DNA of 64,000 nucleotides from Caldisericota bacterium (GCA_024655965.1 JANLFL010000001.1:216120-280119); one strand, 5' to 3'. Shown: positions 17,415 through 25,903, counted from the stretch's first letter. Numbers and translations: made by a program. Notes: a model not told the origin generated them from the letters alone.

Positions 17415-18103
17415 TGGTTGAGGTCAATTTCCTCGTAGCTTTCTGGGCGGGGGTCCTTTCCTTCTTCAGCCCGTGCACCATCCCCCTGCTTCCCGTTTAT
17501 CTTGCTTACCTTGGAGGGGCAAGCCTCAAAAGGGAAGGACAGGGGAACTCCTGGAAGTTTTTCCTCGGGGTTTTGCTTTTCGTCTTGAGCCTTTCCCTCA
17601 TTCTCTTCATTCAGGGATTCCTGGCGGGTTCAGTTGGTTACTTTCTATTCCGGTTCAAACGCCAGATGGAGATCGCCTTCGGAATCCTCATTTTCTTGCT
17701 GGGGCTCTTGACCACAGGGCTCCTCCCTTTTCCTTTTCTTTATCGGGAATGGGGGGTGTCCTTAAAAACCAGGATCGCCAGGACATCCCCAATTTTTTCC
17801 GGGATTCTTTTGGGATTAGCCTTTTCCCTCACCTGGACACCATGCTCTGGGCCCGCCCTGGCATCCATCCTTGCCCTCGCCGCTTCCTCCACAGCCCCCC
17901 TTAAAGGGGGTATCCTCCTCCTGGTTTACTCCCTGGGATTTTCTGTCCCCTTTATCCTGATAGCTTTCTTCTTTAAAAAACTGGAGAGTTTTCTTTTGAA
18001 AAAAGGCCCATTATTTAAAGCCCTCCAGGTCCTAACCGGTTTCCTGTTCATGGCTTTGGGGATTCTCCTCGCCCTTGGGGTATTTCAGGGATTGTTCTTT
18101 TGA
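17414..18103 (+). CDS. ccdA: CcdA-type thiol-disulfide transporter
   Basis: 229 residues with six membrane helices. The two redox cysteines are in SFFSPCTIPLLPVYLAYLGG (Cys21) and LTWTPCSGPALASI (Cys144). CcdA passes reducing equivalents from cytoplasmic thioredoxin to extracytoplasmic partners; the TlpA-like lipoprotein directly upstream, overlapping by 1 bp, is the obvious partner. The gene is followed closely by a decayed ammonium transporter on the same strand. Confidence 0.93.
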   Translation: MVEVNFLVAFWAGVLSFFSPCTIPLLPVYLAYLGGASLKREGQGNSWKFFLGVLLFVLSLSLILFIQGFLAGSVGYFLFRFKRQMEIAFGILIFLLGLLTTGLLPFPFLYREWGVSLKTRIARTSPIFSGILLGLAFSLTWTPCSGPALASILALAASSTAPLKGGILLLVYSLGFSVPFILIAFFFKKLESFLLKKGPLFKALQVLTGFLFMALGILLALGVFQGLFF

Positions 18104-18119
18104 CCCCACATTAAAGACG

Positions 18120-19126
18120 GGATTGGAATTGTAGTCCTTTATCGCCGCCTTCACCCTCTTCATGGAACAGGCAGGGACCTTGCGGGGGAAAAACTCGGCA
18201 ACCTTCCCCTCCTCAGTTGCCTGTTTTATCCCGGCGATCATCACAAGCTCCCTTGCCAAGAGAGCCGCAATTTGGGGACAGGTCATTCCCTCCCTCCTTG
18301 TAGCCTTGATTTACCCTTTACTTGAGGGCACAGGATGGGGGAATTTTGTCTGGTTGCAGGGAAAGAACCGGATTTAAAAGGAATGGTTCAATCTTCCGTC
18401 CTTTCAAGGCCTGGGAGGAGCAGTGATTCTGCTCCTCTTTTCCGGTTTTGCGGCGCTGGGAGGGTTTCTGGTCCTGGGACCAATGATGGAACGCTTTTTG
18501 AAGGGGAAGGCCCAGGAGATGCCCCCTTTTCCCCGATCCTCGCATGTGCAGGGAACTGGCTGGGAGCAATTTACTTTCGGGGAATCGTCCACTGTCGATT
18601 TTCCGGGGATATGAGCAAAGCAACCCACCTCCATCCCCCTTAAGGTCCTTTCCGGAATTGCAGGAGGGACCCTTGCCCAGTTTCTCGCCTTTAAGGAAGA
18701 GTGGCGCGCAAGGCAGGATCCCCGCTCGCCAGGAGATCTCCGTGCTGGCTTTGGCTGACATTTTCCACCCCCTATTTGCTCTGTTTTCCGGTTTCATCGG
18801 CGGTTTTTTTCCTGTTTTCCTTCCAGCTGCAGGTGAATTACCTCAAGCTGGAGGATGTTTGCGGGGCATAGCCCTTGCATGGGCTAACCGGAGCCTGGGG
18901 TGGGATTTCCGCAGAAATCGGTAGCTATCGCTTACTGGGGGGCCTGGGATGGGCGGATTTCCTTTCCCAGTTCTCGGGAACGGTGGCAGTCTCAATTCCG
19001 GCGCTGGGTTTTGGCCTCCTGGTCTTTTTCCTTTACAACCTTACGGGGAACCTGAGGGCCAAACCCGAATGGGAGAAATCGGGACTGGATTCAGCACTTT
19101 TGAGGATTCCTTATATGGGGAAGTGA
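18120..19126 (+). pseudogene. degraded Amt-family ammonium transporter
   Basis: No intact frame spans this kilobase, but translated pieces in shifting frames line up in order with Amt proteins: SFIAAFTLFMEQAGTLRGKN (helix 1), CFIPAIITSSLAKRAAIWGQ and SLLVALIYPLLEG, GGAVILLLFSGFAALGGFLV with LGPMMERF, ILACAGNWLGAI, VLSGIAGGTLAQFL, LALADIFHPLFALFSGFIGG, the hallmark LHGLTGAWGGISAEIG, and the tail LTGNLRAKPEWEKSGLD. At least six frameshifts, several stops (first TAG at 18132), and a deletion of the region between the first and later helices are needed. Neighbouring genes are intact, so decay rather than poor sequence is likely. Confidence 0.75.
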
Positions 19127-19138
19127 GGAAAAAGTAGC

Positions 19139-19609
19139 TTACTTTTCCCCTTCCGCTACCAAAAAGGAGAAGATCTCCTCAATTGGAGGAAGCTGGGAGA
19201 TTGGGTAAACTTTCACCCAAATGACCACCCCCTGCTCATTTAAAATGACGTTTGCCCTTTCCGATGTCCCCTGAGCATCCCGGAAGAGCCCATATGCGGA
19301 TGCTATTTCACCGTGGGGCCAGAAATCGGAAAGCAGACGAAGCTTGGAAATCCCAAGGGATTCAGCCCATGCCCGCTTGGAAGGCACAGGATCGACGGAA
19401 ATTCCCAGGGGTAGGGCGTTCAATCTTTGGAATTTTTCCCAATTGGCTTCAAGAGAAAGCATCTGGTCAGAACAAACCCGCGTCCAGGCAAGGGGATGAA
19501 ATGAAAGGAGGACCTTTCTCCCCGAAAGGGAGGAAAGTTGAAGTAGGTTTCCCTCCTGGTCTTTTAATGAAAACAGGGCTCCTCTTTCGCCAACCTTGAT
19601 TGGTTCCAT
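19139..19609 (-). CDS. AhpC/TSA-family peroxiredoxin
   Basis: About 156 residues from ATG 19609, chosen because GGAGGT lies at 19614-19619; GTG 19621 is an alternative. The peroxidatic Cys is in HPLAWTRVCSDQM, a variant of the PLDFTFVCPTE signature, followed by ALPLGISVDP and the Arg in SERANVILNEQGVV. No clear C-terminal resolving Cys, so it resembles 1-Cys/AhpE-like enzymes. It reduces peroxides, fitting the superoxide reductase and rubrerythrin elsewhere in the window. It converges on the ammonium transporter pseudogene. Confidence 0.88.
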   Translation of the reverse strand: MEPIKVGERGALFSLKDQEGNLLQLSSLSGRKVLLSFHPLAWTRVCSDQMLSLEANWEKFQRLNALPLGISVDPVPSKRAWAESLGISKLRLLSDFWPHGEIASAYGLFRDAQGTSERANVILNEQGVVIWVKVYPISQLPPIEEIFSFLVAEGEK

Positions 19610-19670
19610 TTTTACCTCCACAAAAGTTTTAAATTACAACATTTCAAGGAGTTAGAAACTTCCCTGCTCC

Positions 19671-20216
19671 TCAATCTCCGAGGAGCTCGATCGCCTTTTC
19701 GCAATCCTCGACCTGGCTCCAGAAAAGGGATGCTTTTCCATCGTCCGAGAGCTCCTTTTCCCAATCCCTTAATTTTTGAGCAAGCTGGCTAAATGGTTCG
19801 TTTAGGGTTTTAAGCTCTTGAGCGACCTCCTCTAATTTTTCTCCGGCTTCCCCCTCCTTCACCATAGCGTTTTTCAAAATCAGCTCCAGACGGTTGAGGA
19901 GAACCCCCAGATCTTGCCATTTTTCTGCGAACCTGGGATCAATTTTTAAATAAGCAGCATAGGCCGGAAGGGTAATCCCGTAAGCCCGGGAAACGGTGAT
20001 ATTGAGGATGGAAAAATTCTCCATGGAGGGTGAATTTTGAAAGATTTCCAAATTCTTGGCGATGAGGTCGAGCTGGGAGACCATGGTCCCAGTGATCCCT
20101 TCAAGAACAAGGGGCTTGGGGGAAAAGAGAGTGTAGAAAAAAAGCCCCGCAAAAATTAAACAGATAAAAATGGAAAACCAAAGAGCATTCTTTAAGAATT
20201 TAAGCTTTTTTTCCAT
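19671..20216 (-). CDS. single-pass membrane protein with helical C-terminal domain, unknown
   Basis: About 181 residues from ATG 20216 (AAGGTGT upstream; GTG 20225 is possible). One membrane helix at about 10-30 (ALWFSIFICLIFAGLFFYTL), then an extracytoplasmic region predicted mostly helical and acidic, with heptad-like stretches near ELILKNAMVKEGEAGEKLEE. No family recognised. It is 61 bp upstream of the peroxiredoxin on the same strand and may be co-transcribed with it. Confidence 0.6.
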   Translation of the reverse strand: MEKKLKFLKNALWFSIFICLIFAGLFFYTLFSPKPLVLEGITGTMVSQLDLIAKNLEIFQNSPSMENFSILNITVSRAYGITLPAYAAYLKIDPRFAEKWQDLGVLLNRLELILKNAMVKEGEAGEKLEEVAQELKTLNEPFSQLAQKLRDWEKELSDDGKASLFWSQVEDCEKAIELLGD

Positions 20217-20286
20217 GGAATACACCTTCCTTCCGAATCAGGAATAATCATCAACCAAGCAACTTAGTTTAGTGGACTTTTCCATG

Positions 20287-20292
20287 TATAAT
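20287..20292 (+). promoter_or_regulatory. -10 box of the SRP RNA promoter
   Basis: A consensus TATAAT ends seven bases before the predicted 5' end of the SRP RNA (GGCCGTGC). No strong -35 hexamer is present; TTAGTT at 20264-20269 has the right 17-bp spacing but matches poorly. Confidence 0.6.
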
Positions 20293-20298
20293 AACATT

Positions 20299-20567
20299 GG
20301 CCGTGCTAGACGGGGAGTTAGCGGTGCCCTGTACCCGCAAACCGCTACAGCGGGGTCGAATTCCCACCCCCGGTGCTCTCTTGTGAGGCTGGCCCCTTTA
20401 AGTAGTGTTGAAAGCAGGGTCCTGCGCGGCGGAGCCCTGTGAACCCCGCCAGGTCCGGGAGGAAGCAACGGTAAGCAGAAAGCTCCGGGTGCCGCAGGGA
20501 AGCCTTGCTGGAGCTGGCTGAAGGGATACCGCTCGGAAGGGATCATCAAAGGTGGGTGCACGGTCCA
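20299..20567 (+). ncRNA. ffs: signal recognition particle RNA, long bacterial form
   Basis: About 269 nt. The 5' Alu part (CCGTGCTAGACGGGGAGTTA, then GCGGTGCCCTGTACCCGCAA) and the distal S domain with AGGTCCGGGAGGAAGCAACG at 20451-20470 match the Bacillus-type scRNA in order and spacing. The ends pair (GGCCGTGC at 20299 with GCACGGTC at 20559-20566). The conserved helix 8 has a GGGA tetraloop. The RNA binds Ffh and targets membrane proteins. It lies directly before dnaX, as in Bacillus subtilis. Confidence 0.95.
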
Positions 20568-20583
20568 AATATTGAGAAAAAGA

Positions 20584-22206
20584 ATGAAATACGTTTCTCT
20601 TTACCGAAAATGGCGCTCCCAGAACTTTGAGGAAATCCTGGGACAGGAACATGTCACCAGGACCCTTAAGAACGCGGTAGGAATGGGGCGAATCTCCCAT
20701 GCCTATCTATTCACCGGGCCCAGGGGGACCGGAAAAACATCCACCGCCAGGGTGCTCGCCAAAGCCCTGAACTGCGAGAAGGGTCCCACTCCGGATCCCT
20801 GTCTGGAATGTTCCAATTGCCAGCAAATCAAGGAGGGTACTTCCCTTGATGTACTGGAAATTGATGCAGCCTCGAACAGGGGGATAGACGAGATCCGGGA
20901 GTTGAGGGAGAGGGTTCGCTTCGCCCCGGTCCAGGGGAAGTACAAGGTCTACATAATCGATGAGGTCCACATGCTCACCCCGGAAGCGTTCAACGCCCTC
21001 TTAAAAACCCTGGAGGAACCCCCAGAGCATGTGGTATTCATTTTGTGCACCACGGAGCCCCAGAAACTACCCCCCACCATCCTCTCCCGTTGCCAGCGTT
21101 TTGATTTTCGGAGAATTCCTTCCACACTTCTCAAGGAAAGGTTTGCCCAAATAGTTGAGGCGGAAGGAGGAAAAATTGAAGAGGCCGCCCTGGATATGGT
21201 AGTTCACGCCGCTTCTGGCTCATTCAGGGATGGGGAATCCATTTTGGAACAACTCCTCGCATATTCAGGGGGGGAAATTAAAGCGGAAGATGCCCGGGAG
21301 CTCTTAAGCCTCACCGAGGACGAATGGCTCGAGAAGTTAACGATTGCCCTCCTGAAAGGAGATTATCGGAAGATCTTTGAAGTGGTTGATGCCTTGATCT
21401 CCTTGGGAAGGGACCCACGCATCATTTCCAGAGATTTAATCCAATTTTTAAGGCAACTTCTGGCTGTTTCCCTGGGAAATCCCCCCGGAACCTGGCCCGA
21501 GAGGGCGGAAAGGTTGAGGGAAATTTCTTCATTTACCACCGTCCCTGCAATCCTCTCCCTCCTCGAACCGCTTGCAGGCCTGGAATGGCAGATGCGCTCA
21601 GCGGTGGAGCCAAGGTACCTTTTGGAAATGAACCTGGTTTTTTCAAGTTTCAAGCTCCAGGAAAGGATTTCCGGGCTAAAACCTCAGACCCAAAAGGAAA
21701 TCGTGGAAATTCCCGCCCCTCAAGGAAAAATCACGGAAACCGGGGTTTCCCCTGGTGAAAAAGAGCTTGCAGAGGAAGCCCCCCTCCCGAACCGAGAGCC
21801 GGAGGAATTGGCGAAAAGCACCCCCCGATCCACATTAGTTCTGGGGGAGATCAATTTTGAAAAAATTAAAGAGTACTGGCCCTCGGTTCTGGAAAAGGTC
21901 AAGAAGAAGAGCGTTCCCACTTACATTCTTCTGGAAAAAGGGGTCCTGACAGATTTCACGGAAGGCCAGATCGTTTTGACCTTCGATCGCGCTTTTTCCT
22001 TCCATAAAAACATGGTGGAGAGGGGGGAAAACAAAAACCTCGTGGAGGAAGCCATGGAGGAAACTTTCGGGGTGAAACTGTTCCTCAAGTGCCTCCTTGG
22101 AAACGGGGAAAGCGGTGAAAATGCCGAGGAAATTAAAAACCATCCCCTGGTGAAACAAACCCTTGACCTTTTTGAGGGGATTATTTCGGAAATAAAAGAG
22201 GAGTGA
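20584..22206 (+). CDS. dnaX: DNA polymerase III subunits gamma/tau
   Basis: 540 residues from ATG 20584 (MKYVSLYRKWR); TTG 20572 in frame is less likely. Walker A GPRGTGKTS near 45-53, four zinc-binding cysteines in CEKGPTPDPCLECSNC, Walker B IIDEVHML, and the sensor region LSRCQRFDF. The C-terminal ~200 residues are tau-like and variable. It loads the beta clamp at replication forks. The start is only 17 bp after the SRP RNA end and has no clear Shine-Dalgarno. Followed by ybaB after 1 bp. No obvious slippery heptamer for a gamma frameshift was identified. Confidence 0.95.
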   Translation: MKYVSLYRKWRSQNFEEILGQEHVTRTLKNAVGMGRISHAYLFTGPRGTGKTSTARVLAKALNCEKGPTPDPCLECSNCQQIKEGTSLDVLEIDAASNRGIDEIRELRERVRFAPVQGKYKVYIIDEVHMLTPEAFNALLKTLEEPPEHVVFILCTTEPQKLPPTILSRCQRFDFRRIPSTLLKERFAQIVEAEGGKIEEAALDMVVHAASGSFRDGESILEQLLAYSGGEIKAEDARELLSLTEDEWLEKLTIALLKGDYRKIFEVVDALISLGRDPRIISRDLIQFLRQLLAVSLGNPPGTWPERAERLREISSFTTVPAILSLLEPLAGLEWQMRSAVEPRYLLEMNLVFSSFKLQERISGLKPQTQKEIVEIPAPQGKITETGVSPGEKELAEEAPLPNREPEELAKSTPRSTLVLGEINFEKIKEYWPSVLEKVKKKSVPTYILLEKGVLTDFTEGQIVLTFDRAFSFHKNMVERGENKNLVEEAMEETFGVKLFLKCLLGNGESGENAEEIKNHPLVKQTLDLFEGIISEIKEE

Positions 22207-22207
22207 A

Positions 22208-22525
22208 ATGTTCAAGGATTTAAACAAAATAATGAGACAAGCCCAGGAACTTCAGAGGAACCTCCAAAAAGCCCAGGAGGAACTGGCAAACCTCCAGGTT
22301 ACCGGGGAGGTCTCGGGAGGGGCAGTAAAGATTACCATGACGGGAAAATATGAGGTTGTTGAGGTAAAAATTGACCCCAACCTTAGAGACCCTGACTCCC
22401 TGGACATGCTTGAGGAGCTTGTGCAGGCGGCATTAAAGGACGCCCTGATGAAAATCAAGGAAGCCACTGAGGAGAAGATGGGTGACCTTAAAGGTTTCGG
22501 AGTTGACTTCCCGGGAATGTTCTGA
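22208..22525 (+). CDS. YbaB/EbfC nucleoid-associated protein
   Basis: 105 residues, typical. The N-terminal helix is rich in Gln/Glu (MRQAQELQRNLQKAQEEL), followed by the beta sheet with GGAVKITMTGKYEVVEVKID and a C-terminal helix region ending in LKGFGVDFPGMF. These dimers bind DNA. dnaX-ybaB-recR is one of the best-conserved bacterial gene sets; the stop overlaps the recR start by 1 bp. Confidence 0.95.
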   Translation: MFKDLNKIMRQAQELQRNLQKAQEELANLQVTGEVSGGAVKITMTGKYEVVEVKIDPNLRDPDSLDMLEELVQAALKDALMKIKEATEEKMGDLKGFGVDFPGMF

Positions 22526-23124
22526 TGCCCTATTCTTCCCAGGCCCTAACAAAATTGATTGAGGCTTTAAGAAAGCTTCCGGGGATCGGCCCCAAGAGCG
22601 CGGAGCGAATTGCCTTTCACATCCTCAAAAGCCCTCCCCAGGAATCAGAGGCTTTAGTCTCCGCGATCATGGAAGCGAGGTGGAGCATCAAAGCCTGCTC
22701 CATCTGCTTCTTCCTTGCGGACACTGATCCCTGCCCGATCTGTCAGGACAAAACACGCGACCAGGAGACCCTGTGCGTGGTAGAGGATTCGAGGGATGTT
22801 TTAGCCATGGAAAGGGCTGGAGCATACCGGGGGCTTTATCACGTTTTGGGAGGGGTCCTCTCCCCCCTTGATGGTGTTGGGCCCGGGGACTTGAGGATCA
22901 GGGAGCTTTTTGAGAGGGTTAAAGAAGGGGGGATCAAGGAAGTGATCATAGCCACCAACCCCACCATGGCGGGGGACATCACCGCCGCTCACCTTGCCCA
23001 GCAACTGAAGGCCATCGGGATAAAGGTTACCAGGATCGCTCACGGGCTCCCTGTGGGCACGGAATTAGAACTGGCGGATGAGGTAACCCTGACTTTTGCA
23101 ATTCAGGGAAGGCGCGAAATTTGA
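22525..23124 (+). CDS. recR: recombination protein RecR
   Basis: 199 residues, standard length. Helix-hairpin-helix LRKLPGIGPKSAERIAFHI, four-Cys zinc finger CSICFFLADTDPCPICQD, Toprim domain with VVEDSRDVLAMERAGAYRG, and Walker-like EVIIATNPTMAGDITA. It works with RecO/RecF in gap repair. Overlaps ybaB by one base and is the last gene before rubrerythrin, which has its own strong ribosome site. Confidence 0.96.
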   Translation: MPYSSQALTKLIEALRKLPGIGPKSAERIAFHILKSPPQESEALVSAIMEARWSIKACSICFFLADTDPCPICQDKTRDQETLCVVEDSRDVLAMERAGAYRGLYHVLGGVLSPLDGVGPGDLRIRELFERVKEGGIKEVIIATNPTMAGDITAAHLAQQLKAIGIKVTRIAHGLPVGTELELADEVTLTFAIQGRREI

Positions 23125-23152
23125 AAATAAATTTTAAAAAGGAGGAAAACAC

Positions 23153-23728
23153 ATGAAGAGCCTAAAAGGGACCAGAACTGAGAAAAACCTCCTCAAGGCT
23201 TTCGCCGGAGAATCCCAGGCAAGAAACCGCTACACTTATTTTGCCTCCGTGGCAAAAAAGGAAGGCTTTGAACAAATCTCCGCAATTTTCCTTGAGACCG
23301 CGGAAAATGAGAGGGAGCATGCCAAAGTCTTCTTCAAGTATTTAGAAGGAGGGGAGACGGCAATTACCGCCTCCTTCCCCGCGGGAAAGATCGGAACCAC
23401 CCTTGAAAATCTTCTCCATGCCGCGGAAGGGGAAAAGATGGAATGGAGCGTTTTATATCCCGATTTCGCAAAAGTTGCAGAGGAGGAGGGCTTCCCCGAG
23501 ATCGCCACCAGCTTTAAGGAAATCTCCGAAGTTGAGGAAGCCCACGAGACCCGGTATCGAAAACTTGCCGAAAACTTGAAAACCGGAAGGGTATTCCGAA
23601 AAGACCAGGTCGTCCGCTGGAAATGCCGGAATTGCGGCTACATCCACGAGGGGAAGGAAGCCCCGGAGACCTGCCCCGCCTGCAACCATCCTCAAGCTTA
23701 CTACGAGCTCTTCGTGGAAACTTACTGA
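23153..23728 (+). CDS. rubrerythrin
   Basis: 191 residues: a ferritin-like diiron domain with the Glu/His ligands in ESQARNRYTYF, ETAENEREHAKVFF and EVEEAHETRYRKL, then a C-terminal rubredoxin-type Fe(Cys)4 domain (WKCRNCGYIHEG, CPACNHPQA). It reduces hydrogen peroxide with electrons from NADH via rubredoxin-type partners in anaerobes. Strong AAAGGAGG ribosome site before ATG 23153. A perfect hairpin terminator follows. Confidence 0.95.
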   Translation: MKSLKGTRTEKNLLKAFAGESQARNRYTYFASVAKKEGFEQISAIFLETAENEREHAKVFFKYLEGGETAITASFPAGKIGTTLENLLHAAEGEKMEWSVLYPDFAKVAEEEGFPEIATSFKEISEVEEAHETRYRKLAENLKTGRVFRKDQVVRWKCRNCGYIHEGKEAPETCPACNHPQAYYELFVETY

Positions 23729-23753
23729 GGAAAAATTCCCACCGAAAAACTTT

Positions 23754-23785
23754 ATCAGGCGCCCCCGGGGGCGCCTGATTCTTTT
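23754..23785 (+). terminator. Rho-independent terminator after rubrerythrin
   Basis: ATCAGGCGCCCCC followed at once by its exact complement GGGGGCGCCTGAT (23754-23779), a 26-nt perfect palindrome, then TCTTTT. It lies 26 bp past the rubrerythrin stop. Confidence 0.85.
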
Positions 23786-24128
23786 CAATTCTGGCAAGGA
23801 AATCCCCTCAGGGCTTCAGGCTTTTTAAATAGTTTTTAAACCTTCAGTTATCTTGGGTTCCTCCTGACCCTATTTTCGACCCTGGAGCAAGGAAACTTTG
23901 ACACCGAGGGAAGTTTTCCAGTTTTTTCCTCCCCCAATACACTTGAGGATTAGGCAATCGGGAAACCCAGCAAAAAAGAAGTTCCCTTGTACCCTGCAGT
24001 GGATTCTTTTGGACGGGAAATCCCGATTTCTTTTCCCTCAAAAGTATGGGAAATTCGTACCTCCCCCTTTTGGGGCAGGAGTTCCGACAGGGAGTCGAAA
24101 AAATTTTCCCCGGGCTCTTTCCCAAACC
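23786..24128. other. non-coding stretch without recognised content
   Basis: About 340 bp between the rubrerythrin terminator and the degV terminator. Short frames exist on both strands (up to ~97 codons) but lack ribosome sites and give Pro/Lys/Phe-rich translations with no recognisable family. Decayed coding sequence is possible but I could not identify it. Confidence 0.5.
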
Positions 24129-24185
24129 AAGAAAAACAGGGGGGATCGAATGGGTCTTCCCGGAAATTTCTGGAATGCCCCCCTG
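24129..24185 (-). terminator. putative terminator of degV
   Basis: On the minus strand an 8-bp stem (CAGGGGGG 24178-24185 with CCCCCCTG 24137-24144) encloses a 33-nt loop that can form its own small TTCC/GGAA hairpin, and is followed by TTTTTC. It lies 28 bp past the degV stop. The large loop is unusual for an intrinsic terminator. Confidence 0.45.
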
Positions 24186-24213
24186 CTTTAATCAGGTAAA
24201 GGGTTAAATATCC

Positions 24214-25101
24214 TCAATCAAACCTTACTATCCCGTTCCGGAAACCTGGCACAGCAGAGTAGAAGTTTGGTCCGCTGGTCCCCGGGCCACAGTGGGCCCC
24301 AATAATCACGGAGGCGGTGTCATCGATAATCAGGCCTTCCTCAATTCCAAAACGAGAGGAAAGGCTCTTTTTAAGCTCCAGAGCGAAATCGGAGGCAAGC
24401 ACGTTAAGCAAACTCAGTTCTGCAACTGGATTTCCCCTCAAGGCTTCCTCCATCCAAGAAATCATCTCCTCTATTCCAGCGGTCCTCGACCTGACCTTTC
24501 CCACTAATTTGAGTTTTCCCTCCTCCATCGCCACAACCGGTTTAATCTTTAACATTGACCCCACAAGGTGGGCAACTCCGGAAATCCTTCCCCCCTTGTA
24601 AAGGTAATCCAGAGTGTCGGCCATAAAACAAACGTGAGAACGTTCCTTGACAAGGTTGGCGATTTCCACGACTTCCTTAAAACTCAAACCGGCCTTGGCG
24701 GCCCTTGCAGCAGTAACGACCTGCCATCCGTGAGCCATAGCAAGTTGCTGGGAATCAATTACCTCGATTTCTTTTCCCGGGAATTCCTTGGCTGCCACGA
24801 CAGCTCCTTCATAAGTGGCAGAAATCCCCGAGGAAATGGTGATTACCACCAAGGAATCTGCAACCTCAAAAGCCTTTTTAAAGGCCTCGATGTAATCCTC
24901 TGGGGCTGGGCGGCTTGTGGTGGGGAATTCTCTCAAACTCGGAAGCTTCTTATAAAATTCTTCAAGGGAAATATCCACACCCTCCCGATATGGTTTTCCT
25001 TCAAGGGTGACCACTAGGGGAAAGGTGAAGATCGGGAGCCCATGAGACAGCTTTTCGGGAATCCGGGAAGTGCTATCAGTAAGTACTGCAACCCTGCTCA
25101 T
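24214..25101 (-). CDS. DegV family fatty-acid-binding protein
   Basis: 295 residues from ATG 25101, with GGAGGTAATA just upstream; the frame is open four codons further. Family signs: AVLTDSTSRIPEKL at the start, TSRPAPEDYIEAF, VVITISSGISATYEGA with the lipid-contacting Ser, and the C-terminal IGAHCGPGTSG. DegV/FakB proteins hold a fatty acid for phosphorylation by FakA; no fakA is in the window. Single-gene unit with a divergent sortase gene upstream. Confidence 0.92.
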   Translation of the reverse strand: MSRVAVLTDSTSRIPEKLSHGLPIFTFPLVVTLEGKPYREGVDISLEEFYKKLPSLREFPTTSRPAPEDYIEAFKKAFEVADSLVVITISSGISATYEGAVVAAKEFPGKEIEVIDSQQLAMAHGWQVVTAARAAKAGLSFKEVVEIANLVKERSHVCFMADTLDYLYKGGRISGVAHLVGSMLKIKPVVAMEEGKLKLVGKVRSRTAGIEEMISWMEEALRGNPVAELSLLNVLASDFALELKKSLSSRFGIEEGLIIDDTASVIIGAHCGPGTSGPNFYSAVPGFRNGIVRFD

Positions 25102-25228
25102 TATTACCTCCAAATGGCAATGGAATAATTGAAAATTATATAAGGAGTTTTTTTAAGGAGCAAAACCCGGGCTTTGGAAAATTGACCTTCCCCCAATTTG
25201 GCTCTAAAATGGGATTTTAGAGAACAGG

Positions 25229-25903
25229 ATGGAAATGAAATCCCCCCCAAAATGGAGAAGGAAAGTCCTGAAAGGCCTCGCCGTCGTTTTGATCATCGCA
25301 GGTATGGTCTTTCTCCTCCTCCCTTTTTATCCCGCAATCCGCTATTACCTATTTCCCCAGAGAATTTCCCCTCAGGCTCAGGCCCTCGTGATGATGGCTA
25401 ACACCCCCGAGCCTGAGCCTGAATCAAGCGCAACTCCCACTTCCCCATCGGAAAACCCCCCTCCTTCTCCACCTGAGATACCGGAAGGGCCAATGATCGT
25501 CATCCCCAAAATTTCCCTTGAAGCGAGGATCGTCCCCGATCTCTCCTGGGATAACCTTATGGCAGGAGTGGGACACGATCCTTTGAGCGCTTACCCGGGG
25601 GAGGACGGGACTTGCGTCCTTTATGGCCACAGGTTCCTCAACTGGGTTGATCCCTCATCCGGTTATTTCTACCTTCTCGATAAGCTTGAACCTGGGGATT
25701 TAATCGTCATCCTCTGGGAAGGGAAAGTTTACCGCTATATCGCCAAGGAAAGCAAGGTAATTGAGCCTACGGATCATTCCATTTATGAAAAAAGGGAAGT
25801 ACCCACCCTTGTTCTGGTGACCTGTACCCCCCTCTGGACTGACAAGTATCGTTTAGTTGTCTTCGCGGAGCTCGAAAGTCAGATCTCTCAACTTGTAAAG
25901 TGA
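25229..25903 (+). CDS. class D/E-like sortase
   Basis: 224 residues: N-terminal membrane anchor at about 13-32, a Pro/Glu/Ser-rich linker (55-88), and the sortase barrel from about 90. Catalytic residues are visible: His134 in LYGHRF, Cys199 in LVLVTCTPLW, Arg208 in KYRLVV. Sortases join proteins carrying an LPXTG-like signal to cell wall or pilin. No protein with such a signal was seen in the window, so the substrate is unknown. Two in-frame ATGs (25229, 25235) are possible starts. It is monocistronic and faces the desulfoferrodoxin gene. Confidence 0.9.
   Translation: MEMKSPPKWRRKVLKGLAVVLIIAGMVFLLLPFYPAIRYYLFPQRISPQAQALVMMANTPEPEPESSATPTSPSENPPPSPPEIPEGPMIVIPKISLEARIVPDLSWDNLMAGVGHDPLSAYPGEDGTCVLYGHRFLNWVDPSSGYFYLLDKLEPGDLIVILWEGKVYRYIAKESKVIEPTDHSIYEKREVPTLVLVTCTPLWTDKYRLVVFAELESQISQLVK

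Noticed and set aside
18032-18286. Minus-strand frame of 84 codons starting MTCPQIAALLAREL with an AAGGAGGGAGGGA site before its ATG
   Set aside because: It looked like a real small gene, but the opposite strand reads as Amt-like segments (CFIPAIITSSLAKRA, SLLVALIYPLLEG) whose codons create the apparent ribosome site, and it runs 72 bp antisense into ccdA.
18318-18797. Minus-strand frame of 159 codons
   Set aside because: Antisense to the ammonium transporter pseudogene; basic, low-complexity translation without ribosome site.
21840-21960. Programmed frameshift in dnaX giving a gamma subunit
   Set aside because: A-rich runs exist, but no standard slippery heptamer with a following stem was evident.
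23844-24191. Two overlapping short frames (93 and 97 codons) on opposite strands
   Set aside because: No ribosome sites, odd composition and no family resemblance.
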